This document shows positions 26,004-33,002 of a stretch of DNA of 64,000 bases, in pieces. The position numbers were made by a program, and so were the translations under genes. The notes beneath the pieces are model-generated. The model was given only the letters and a program-made list of their open reading frames with translations, had not been told where the DNA came from and made no database searches. Position 1 is the first letter of the stretch. Each line of letters starts with the position of its first letter. The stretch comes from Hellea sp965224755 (GTDB lineage: Bacteria; Pseudomonadota; Alphaproteobacteria; Caulobacterales; Maricaulaceae), in NCBI GenBank assembly GCA_965224755.1, contig OZ245061.1:310001-374000 (forward strand), written 5' to 3'.

Positions 26004-27866
26004 ATGTCCCCAAATTGGGATGTTATTATTATTGGCGGTGGCCACGCCGGCTGCGAGGCGGCAGCGGCCTCCGCGCGCGTCGGCGCAAAGACGCTTTTAC
26101 TGACCCATAAGCTTGAAACGATTGGCGAAATGTCCTGCAACCCCGCCATAGGCGGGCTGGGTAAGGGGCACTTAGTGCGCGAAATTGATGCTTTGGATGG
26201 GGTCATGGGCGGCGTTGCTGATGCCTCGGGCATACAGTTTCGCTTGCTCAACCGCTCTAAAGGGCCTGCTGTGCGGGGCCCGCGCACCCAGTCAGACCGC
26301 TGGCTCTATAAACAGGCGATGCAGACGATTTTGCATAATTATCCGAATTTGACGATTAAGGCCGCCGCAGTTGAGGACATCATAGTTAAAAATGACCGTG
26401 TTATCGGCGTTAAAACGGCTGATGGGCAGAATTGGGCGAGCGAACGCACTGTATTGACGACAGGCACTTTTCTAAAAGGCGTTATTCATATTGGCCACGA
26501 GCGCACTCCGGCGGGGCGTCACGGCGAGGCGCCGTCAATAGGGTTGTCAGAGCGCCTCTATAGCCTTGGGTTTGATATGGGCCGCTTGAAGACGGGAACC
26601 CCTGCCCGCCTTGTGAAATCATCCATAAACTGGGAGGCTCTGGAACAACAAGCTGCAGATGATGAGCCTGTGCCGTTTTCCTTTCTGACGGATAAAATTA
26701 CAGTGCCGCAACTTACCTGCGGGATTACGCATACTAACGTGCAAACACACCGTATAATCGACGAAAATATCAGTAAATCCGCCGTTTACGGAGGAGGTCT
26801 CTCGGGCCGAGGGCCGCGCTATTGTCCGTCTATCGAGGATAAGGTCGTGCGCTTCGCAGGCCGTGACCGTCACCAGATTTTCCTCGAACCTGAGGGCCTG
26901 CCCGGCAACCCGGACGGCGATATTGTCTATCCTAACGGGATTTCGACATCCCTGCCCATTGATGTTCAAGACGCTTTTTTGCGCACTATTACCGGGCTTG
27001 AAAATATCCATGTGAAACGCTACGGCTATGCGATTGAATATGATTATATCGATCCGCGCGAGCTGCGGGCGACGTTGGAAACGCGGCGCTTGCCGGGACT
27101 TTATCTGGCGGGACAAATTAACGGAACAACGGGTTACGAGGAGGCGGCGGCGCAAGGCCTTGTCGCCGGGGTTAATGCGGCTTTGGCGTCTAGCGGTTCG
27201 GAGCCTTTTATTCTCGATCGCTCACAAGCCTATATCGGCGTGATGATTGATGATTTGATAACCAAAGGCGTGACAGAGCCTTACCGCATGTTTACCAGCC
27301 GGGCTGAATACCGCCTTTTATTGCGCGCGGATAATGCCGATCAAAGGCTAACGCCTTTAGGGCAGGGCATTGGCGCTGTGAGCGGCGCGCGGGCGCAGGT
27401 GTTTGCAGACAAAATGGCAGTATTGAAGGCCGCTAAAGCGCAAGGTGAGGCGCTGATGAAAACGCCATCAGAGCTTAAAAAACAAGGGCTTAAGGTCAAT
27501 CAGGACGGCGTAAAGCGCAGTCTTATCGACCTTTTAGCCTATCCGGAGATCGGTTTTGAAGACTTGGTGCTCGTCTGGCCCGAGCTTGCAGAACTTCCGC
27601 ATTTCGCGCGGGAATATCTCGAAACTGAAGCGCTTTATGCCGGGTATATCGAGCGCCAGGCCCGCGATATAGCGGCCTTCCGGCGTGATGAAGGCCTGCG
27701 CATCCCCGACAATCTTGATTACGCGGTCATTGGCGGGCTATCTAATGAGGTGCGCACAAAGCTTGAATCTGTGCGCCCGGCAACATTAGGGCAGGCGGCG
27801 CGCATTGAAGGGGTAACGCCGGGAGCGCTAACGGCGGTGTTGGCAAGTCTTCGTAAGGCGGGCTAA
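26004..27866 (+). CDS. mnmG: tRNA uridine-5-carboxymethylaminomethyl synthesis enzyme MnmG (GidA)
   Basis: FAD enzyme partner of MnmE. Dinucleotide-binding IIIGGGHAGCEAAAASARVGA at the N-terminus, EMSCNPAIGGLGKGHLVREIDALDG, then GRHGEAPSIGLSERLYSLGFDMGRLKTGTPARL, and the GYEEAAAQGLVAGVNAAL block. 620 residues. I use ATG 26004, which has GGAGAG at 25994-25999; a TTG at 25992 overlaps that ribosome site. The stop TAA overlaps the rsmG ATG. Confidence 0.97.
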   Translation: MSPNWDVIIIGGGHAGCEAAAASARVGAKTLLLTHKLETIGEMSCNPAIGGLGKGHLVREIDALDGVMGGVADASGIQFRLLNRSKGPAVRGPRTQSDRWLYKQAMQTILHNYPNLTIKAAAVEDIIVKNDRVIGVKTADGQNWASERTVLTTGTFLKGVIHIGHERTPAGRHGEAPSIGLSERLYSLGFDMGRLKTGTPARLVKSSINWEALEQQAADDEPVPFSFLTDKITVPQLTCGITHTNVQTHRIIDENISKSAVYGGGLSGRGPRYCPSIEDKVVRFAGRDRHQIFLEPEGLPGNPDGDIVYPNGISTSLPIDVQDAFLRTITGLENIHVKRYGYAIEYDYIDPRELRATLETRRLPGLYLAGQINGTTGYEEAAAQGLVAGVNAALASSGSEPFILDRSQAYIGVMIDDLITKGVTEPYRMFTSRAEYRLLLRADNADQRLTPLGQGIGAVSGARAQVFADKMAVLKAAKAQGEALMKTPSELKKQGLKVNQDGVKRSLIDLLAYPEIGFEDLVLVWPELAELPHFAREYLETEALYAGYIERQARDIAAFRRDEGLRIPDNLDYAVIGGLSNEVRTKLESVRPATLGQAARIEGVTPGALTAVLASLRKAG

Positions 27867-28489
27867 TGACTTATTCATTTGAAGATTTTGCACGGGAGAG
27901 CAATGTTTCACGTGAAACATTGGCGGATTATCAGCATTGGCATAGGCTTTTGATCAAATGGAACAAACATATAAATTTAGTCTCTCCCGCAGCATTAGAT
28001 GATTTTTGGCGGCGTCATGCGCTGGATAGCCAGCAATTATGGCCATTAGCGCCTCAAAATGCGCAGAGCTTTATAGATTTAGGCTCGGGCGCGGGATTTC
28101 CGGGTCTTGCCATGGCAATTGGCTGTAAAGTGCGCGGTCGGGGCGATGTTACTTTGGTGGAATCCGCCGGGAAAAAGGCTAGTTTTCTAAAAACCGTCAT
28201 CCGCGAGCTTGATCTGCCAGCGCTGGCGACATCAAAAAGAGCGGAAAACATGGATGCAAGGCCCTATGATGTCATAACCGCCCGCGCATTCGCGCCCTTG
28301 CCGCGCCTTTTAGCTTATGCACAGCCTTTTTGGGGAGATAACACGCTCGGCCTGTTTTTGAAGGGCGGCGCTGCCGATGAGGAATTGACGAACGCCCTAA
28401 AAACGTGGACATTCACCGTGGAATCAGTCCCGAGTCGTTCAGACGCAACAGGGCAAATATTAAAAATCACGGGGCTTAAGCCCCGATAA
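27866..28489 (+). CDS. rsmG: 16S rRNA (guanine527-N7)-methyltransferase
   Basis: Methylates G527 of 16S rRNA. WNKHINLVSPAALDDFWRRHALDSQQL is the family signature, FIDLGSGAGFPGLAMAI the SAM motif I, and VITARAFAPLPRLLAYAQPF the C-terminal block. 207 residues. Residues 13-19 (NVSRETL) are encoded by parS site 3, so the N-terminus is shaped partly by a centromere site. It lies between mnmG (1-base overlap) and parA. Confidence 0.96.
   Translation: MTYSFEDFARESNVSRETLADYQHWHRLLIKWNKHINLVSPAALDDFWRRHALDSQQLWPLAPQNAQSFIDLGSGAGFPGLAMAIGCKVRGRGDVTLVESAGKKASFLKTVIRELDLPALATSKRAENMDARPYDVITARAFAPLPRLLAYAQPFWGDNTLGLFLKGGAADEELTNALKTWTFTVESVPSRSDATGQILKITGLKPR
27904..27919. promoter_or_regulatory. parS: parS site 3, inside rsmG
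   Basis: A perfect TGTTTCACGTGAAACA palindrome, read in the same codon phase as site 1 and encoding the same NVSRETL peptide. It is about 2.3 kb from site 1 and 7.9 kb from the predicted origin. Confidence 0.95.
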
Positions 28490-28505
28490 GACTGTCGGAG
28501 CCCTA

Positions 28506-29288
28506 ATGGCTAGAAAACCACGTATTATAGCCATTGTGAATCAAAAAGGCGGTGTGGGTAAAACCACGACGACGATTAACCTAGCTGCGGCGCTGACATT
28601 GCGCGGCAAAAAAGTCTTGATGATTGATTTGGATCCGCAAGGCAATGCCGCTACAGGCTTGGGTATTCCGCGTGCCTCACGTGATATTACGATTTACAAT
28701 GTACTGGTTGACGGCGTTGATCTCGCCAAAGCGACGATGTCGACGGTTGTGCCGGGACTAAGGCTTGTGCCTTCGCATATTGACCTAGCAGGGGCTGAAC
28801 TTGAAATTGGAGGCAGGGCTGGGCGGACCACGATTTTGCGCGACGCTATTGTAAATGATACAAGCGCCTATGATTATATATTAATTGATTGCCCGCCCTC
28901 GCTTAATCTCTTGACGGTAAACGCTCTCTCGGCGGCGCGGTCTGTTCTGGTGCCGTTGCAGTGCGAGTTTTTTGCGCTGGAGGGCTTAAGCCAGTTATTA
29001 CAAACGGTTGAAATGGCCAAAGCAAATATTAACCCCAGCCTCGTCATCGACGGGGTGATGCTGACAATGTATGACAGCCGCAACCGCCTGTCTGCGCAAG
29101 TTGCAGCGGATGTGCGCAAACATTTAGGGCGAGCGGTTTTTAAGACGATTATTCCGCGCAATGTTCGCATTGCCGAAGCGCCATCTTTTGGCAAACCGGT
29201 TTTGATGTATGATCCAACTTGCAGCGGATCATTAGCCTATAAGGCCTTGGCAAATGAATTATTATCGCGGCATGAACGGCGCAAATAA
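28506..29288 (+). CDS. parA: chromosome partitioning ATPase ParA
   Basis: Deviant Walker A ATPase moving ParB-parS complexes. KGGVGKTTTTINLAAAL (signature Lys14), LMIDLDPQGNAATGLG, then YDYILIDCPPSLNLLTVNAL as Walker B, and PLQCEFFALEGLSQLL. 260 residues, the chromosomal short type without an N-terminal HTH. 39 bp before parB. Confidence 0.97.
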   Translation: MARKPRIIAIVNQKGGVGKTTTTINLAAALTLRGKKVLMIDLDPQGNAATGLGIPRASRDITIYNVLVDGVDLAKATMSTVVPGLRLVPSHIDLAGAELEIGGRAGRTTILRDAIVNDTSAYDYILIDCPPSLNLLTVNALSAARSVLVPLQCEFFALEGLSQLLQTVEMAKANINPSLVIDGVMLTMYDSRNRLSAQVAADVRKHLGRAVFKTIIPRNVRIAEAPSFGKPVLMYDPTCSGSLAYKALANELLSRHERRK

Positions 29289-29327
29289 ACTTATTATCAT
29301 AATAATATCAAAGAGTTAGGACTTATC

Positions 29328-30341
29328 GTGGCAAAAAAAGTAAAGGCAAAAAAGGCAAGCGAAAGAGGCTTGGGGCGAGGGCTTTCTGCTCTTATGGCTG
29401 ATGTCAGCGTAATCAATACGCCTGTGAAGCCCGCGTCCAAAAAGGCCGCAAAAACCTCCACGGTGAAAAAGACGTCTGCTGCTAAAACCAAACCGGGTAA
29501 AAAACCTGCTGCAAAGCGCAAAAAAACGATAACGCCCAACTCGGCGAACCGGCGCGGCGTAAGCTCTGTTGCCATTGATCAATTGGAGCGCAATCCTGAG
29601 CAGCCGAGAAAATATTTCGATAAAGAAAAGCTCGCGGAATTAACTCTGTCTATTAAAAATAAGGGCGTGCTTCAACCCATCCTAGTTCGTCCTCTGCCAA
29701 GACAAATAAATAATAAGAAAAAACAGTATCAAATTGTGGCGGGCGAGCGGCGCTGGCAAGCGGCCCTAAAGGCCGGGTTGGATACTATGCCGGTTCTGAT
29801 CCGTGAATTATCCGACCAAGACGTGCTTGAAATTGGCGTGGTTGAAAATGTTCAGCGCACAGATTTAAACCCGATTGAAGAGGCTTTGGCCTATCAGGCA
29901 TTGTCGGAGCAATTTAAACGTACGCAGGCCGATATTGCGCAGGCTGTCGGGAAATCCCGCCCGCATATCACCAATATGCTCAGGTTATTGACCCTACCAA
30001 AACGCGCCCAAACCTATCTCGCTAAAGGCAAGATCACGACCGGCCATGCCCGCGCTATTATCGCCGCGCCCGACCCAACCGAATTGGCAGACGCTATTGC
30101 AAATAAAGGATTATCCGTGCGCGAAGCCGAAGATTGGGTGCGCCGGATTAAAGCGGCAGATGGCAAGAGCGCAAAAACGCCAAGCCAGAAAGATGCCGAT
30201 ACGCGCAAGCTAGAATCCGATATCAGCGACAGGCTCGGCCTTAAAGTCGACCTACGTCATAAAGGCCCCGGCGGCGAAGTGCGGATTAAATATAAAACAA
30301 GCGCGCAGCTCGAAAGCCTGATTAAGCGGTTAAAGGGCTGA
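29328..30341 (+). CDS. parB: chromosome partitioning protein ParB with Lys-rich linker
   Basis: CTPase and parS-binding centromere protein. The N-terminal ParA-contacting motif RGLGRGLSALMADV is followed by an unusually Lys/Ala-rich linker (about residues 30-70, repeated KK and AAK units), then IDQLERNPEQPRKYFDKEKL. The CTP-binding boxes are VAGERRWQAAL and IGVVENVQRTDLNP. The HTH is RTQADIAQAVGKSRPHITNM, and the C-terminal dimerisation domain ends near LIKRLKG. GTG start at 29328. 337 residues. Confidence 0.96.
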   Translation: MAKKVKAKKASERGLGRGLSALMADVSVINTPVKPASKKAAKTSTVKKTSAAKTKPGKKPAAKRKKTITPNSANRRGVSSVAIDQLERNPEQPRKYFDKEKLAELTLSIKNKGVLQPILVRPLPRQINNKKKQYQIVAGERRWQAALKAGLDTMPVLIRELSDQDVLEIGVVENVQRTDLNPIEEALAYQALSEQFKRTQADIAQAVGKSRPHITNMLRLLTLPKRAQTYLAKGKITTGHARAIIAAPDPTELADAIANKGLSVREAEDWVRRIKAADGKSAKTPSQKDADTRKLESDISDRLGLKVDLRHKGPGGEVRIKYKTSAQLESLIKRLKG

Positions 30342-30376
30342 CTTAATTTTGAGAGCTGGCCCTGCGGCCAAAGTCG

Positions 30377-31210
30377 TTAATTAATAGACTTGTTTATAAT
30401 GACCCGTTGCGGGTAAGGGATATCAATTTTTGCCTTATCCAGCGCGGCTTTCATTTCTATCCGCAAATTAGAGGCCCTCAGCGACCAACCATCGGAAGGT
30501 AGCCAACACCGGCAAGAAAGTTCTATATCGCTATCTTTGAAATCTGTCACAAAACACTGCGGCGGCGATGGAGAGTTCAAAACATCAGGTGTTTGCTGCA
30601 TCACCTTTAAGAGAACGCTCTGTGCTTTCTTAAGGTCGACTTCATAGCCCACGCCAATAGTTTCGACAAATCTGCGATCAGGGTGTCGGCTATAGTTTTT
30701 AATCCGGCTATTCCAGATATGAGAATTGGGAACATAGACGAATAGTCCTTCAGAGCTGCGCAAGGTCGTGGCGAAAAGCCCTATTTCCTGAACACTGCCG
30801 CTGGCGACATCGGTATCAATAAATTCTCCGACTGTGAGCGGGCGCAAGATTAATAGCATAACGCCCGAGGCTATATTGGACAATGTGTCCTTGAGCGCGA
30901 GCCCAATGGCAAGGCCGGCCGCGCCAAAAACCGCGAGCAGGCTAGTCGCTGGAATGCCGATTTTCGTCAATACGGCATAGAGGGTCATGGCAAGCACAAG
31001 ATAGAAAACCGAAGAGGCAATGACAGGCCGCAAAACCGGGTCAATTTTGGACAGGCCGTATTTTGCGCCGCGCAATCGCCGCCGGAGCCAACGGGCAACA
31101 GTCCATCCGATAATCAATATGACTAAAGCCGCTATTGCATTGAGGGTAAAGTTAAGCAGAGCCGGAGCGCTTTCCCGCGCTGAGTCGAAGTGGTCTTTAA
31201 GTTGTTCCAT
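30377..31210 (-). CDS. MscS family mechanosensitive channel
   Basis: 277 residues. Three N-terminal hydrophobic segments; TM3 holds the Gly/Ala-rich pore helix SLLAVFGAAGLAIGLALKDTLSNIASGVMLLI. The beta domain follows with LTVGEFIDTDVASGSVQEIGLFAT and the YVPNSHIWNSRIKNYS block. It opens under membrane tension to release solutes after hypo-osmotic shock. Minus strand, overlapping a small membrane-protein frame by 14 bp. It ends converging on parB. Confidence 0.94.
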   Translation of the reverse strand: MEQLKDHFDSARESAPALLNFTLNAIAALVILIIGWTVARWLRRRLRGAKYGLSKIDPVLRPVIASSVFYLVLAMTLYAVLTKIGIPATSLLAVFGAAGLAIGLALKDTLSNIASGVMLLILRPLTVGEFIDTDVASGSVQEIGLFATTLRSSEGLFVYVPNSHIWNSRIKNYSRHPDRRFVETIGVGYEVDLKKAQSVLLKVMQQTPDVLNSPSPPQCFVTDFKDSDIELSCRCWLPSDGWSLRASNLRIEMKAALDKAKIDIPYPQRVIINKSIN

Positions 31211-31448
31211 ATGCCGCCCGCCTTATATTGATATGGGAAGATACAATAAAACCGGTCAATAAAAAAGCGGTGAAATAGAGAAATGTGCGAGCCCAGCCTC
31301 CACATAACAGGCCCGCACAAATACCAATCTGCAGGGCAAATCTCCAACAGACTGCGTTGCCCCACAGCAAAGCTAAGGTTTGATAGTGCGGGTAAACTGA
31401 ATAGGTTGTGAATAAAAATATAAAAAGATTAAAGCTGCTTTTTAGCAT
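31197..31448 (-). CDS. possible small membrane protein
   Basis: 83 residues with two or three hydrophobic stretches (residues 6-20, 35-52 and 55-70). No family recognised. It overlaps the end of holA by 20 bp and the start of the channel gene by 14 bp, so it would fit a translationally coupled holA-x-mscS run. No strong ribosome site is visible, so it may be a chance frame. Confidence 0.4.
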   Translation of the reverse strand: MLKSSFNLFIFLFTTYSVYPHYQTLALLWGNAVCWRFALQIGICAGLLCGGWARTFLYFTAFLLTGFIVSSHINIRRAAYGTT

Positions 31449-32481
31449 AGCCTGATAGGGCGAGCAGAAGCCGCCCTGTGATCGCCTCTGCTGGCGCGCC
31501 GGCCGTTTTTAATTGTTTTTCGGCCTCTAAACTTTGGCTTTGGGCGCGGGCCAGCATCGCGCCGGGCCAGATGTGGAGCTGCTGCGAAAAGGCTTGTTCC
31601 TGCATATGAAAGACGGGCGGGCGCAGAGATTTCATGGCGGAGCCTGCGTTCTCGCCGCTATCAATAGCGGCCCGAGTTTCCAGCAACCGCCCAATATGGC
31701 GTTGTAGACTGCGCAGGATAATGGCGGCGTTCATCTTGCCCGCCATCGCCCGGCGAAAACTGGCATCGCAGATACCGGGCCGCCCGCCCATCGCGCTCAT
31801 AATAATATCATCGATTGAGACTGATTGTCCGCCGGCAGCTACGGTTTTTATATCAGCGGCGTTGACGACCGCGCCAGTCACTGCGCCGTAGCCCTTATAA
31901 AGCGCCATTTTTTCAATTTCACTACGGGCGAGGGCATAGTCACCTTCGAGCAAAGGGAGCCAGAGCGCGAGCGCGCCGTCCTCTATTCCGATGCTATGTT
32001 CATTCAGGCTTGCGCGGACGAGATTGGCAAGATCAGTTGCACTTGCCGCGTAACAGCCCAAAGCGGCGAAATGACGGGACGCTTCAATAGCTTTGCGGAT
32101 CGCTGAGCGCGGCGTCATATCTCCGCCCTCAATGATGAGCTTAGCTTCGGCTTTGGAAGGGTCAGCATCCAGCGATTTGATTAATTTAGAAATCACCGCG
32201 CCGCCCCGCTCATGGTCTAGGCGCAGGCGCACAAGCCGTTCGCCCCCCAGCAAAGACATAGCCGATATTTCATCGGCTAGGCGCGCGGGATCGCTGCTGA
32301 GGTCATCCGCTGTTAAAACAGTTACCGAAAAGGCGTCATCGGGATTGGCGATGAATTTTTGAATGAGGGCTTTGGAGCGTTCTTTGGCAAGGCCGCGGTC
32401 AGGCCCGAACAGCAAGACCCCGACAATATTGGCAGGCGGCGTCTCAATAAAGCGCTCTATTCGCCCGCCCGTTATTTTCAT
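31429..32481 (-). CDS. holA: DNA polymerase III subunit delta
   Basis: Clamp-loader subunit that opens the beta clamp. IVGVLLFGPDRGLAKERSKALIQKF is the N-terminal AAA-like opening (degenerate P-loop). Then LADEISAMSLLGGERLVRLR and the C-terminal collar segment RRAMAGKMNAAIILRSLQRHIGRLLETRAAI. 350 residues, about the family size. The start shares one base with the lptE stop. Confidence 0.92.
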   Translation of the reverse strand: MKITGGRIERFIETPPANIVGVLLFGPDRGLAKERSKALIQKFIANPDDAFSVTVLTADDLSSDPARLADEISAMSLLGGERLVRLRLDHERGGAVISKLIKSLDADPSKAEAKLIIEGGDMTPRSAIRKAIEASRHFAALGCYAASATDLANLVRASLNEHSIGIEDGALALWLPLLEGDYALARSEIEKMALYKGYGAVTGAVVNAADIKTVAAGGQSVSIDDIIMSAMGGRPGICDASFRRAMAGKMNAAIILRSLQRHIGRLLETRAAIDSGENAGSAMKSLRPPVFHMQEQAFSQQLHIWPGAMLARAQSQSLEAEKQLKTAGAPAEAITGRLLLALSGYAKKQL

Positions 32482-33002
32482 TATGGGTTTTCGGAATAAT
32501 AGGCGGCAAGCTTAATCAAAAGACGGTCAGCTAGCTCCTTGGCTGTTTGTTGTTTGGCGTTATTATCAGCGGCGACAGTCCCGTATGGGTCAATGGGTGC
32601 GCCGAAGGTCGAGGCCCCTTTAACCTTGCCTCTATCCAGAACCTCACCTGTTTTAGACTCAATTAATTTATATTTAATCTCCAGGATCGAATCATAACGC
32701 GAGGCGACATCATCGGCGTTAATGCCGATGCGTTGACGAAGCAGGCGCGGGGTTAGCTCCAGAACATGACGCCCTTGATTCTCGCCGATCCGGTCACGCA
32801 AGCGCTGCATGACATAAAAGCCGATTTCTTTATCGCCGGCATCTTCGTTGCGTCCCGAAACGAGTTCGATCGAAACATCGCCAAAACCCGCCCCGCCGGA
32901 AAACTGACCGGGCGCGTGCATGGGCGTAAAGCCGCACCCCGTTAGGATTGGGGCCGCGAGCAGAGGAAGGGTAAAAACCGTGAGTAAAATCTTTTTCATC
33001 AT
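32481..33002 (-). CDS. lptE: LPS-assembly lipoprotein LptE
   Basis: 173 residues. The signal peptide ends in LTGCGFTPMHA, the GCGF(x)P(L/M) opening typical of LptE/RlpB, which plugs the LptD barrel at the outer membrane. The body reads VSIELVSGRNEDAGDKEIGFYVMQRLRDRI and is beta-rich. The order leuS-lptE-holA is the conserved proteobacterial arrangement. The start overlaps the leuS stop. Confidence 0.9.
   Translation of the reverse strand: MMKKILLTVFTLPLLAAPILTGCGFTPMHAPGQFSGGAGFGDVSIELVSGRNEDAGDKEIGFYVMQRLRDRIGENQGRHVLELTPRLLRQRIGINADDVASRYDSILEIKYKLIESKTGEVLDRGKVKGASTFGAPIDPYGTVAADNNAKQQTAKELADRLLIKLAAYYSENP

Noticed and set aside
28676..28688. CACGTG within parA as a possible fourth parS
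   Set aside because: Only the central CTCACGTGA core matches; the outer arms (TGTTT / AAACA) are absent.
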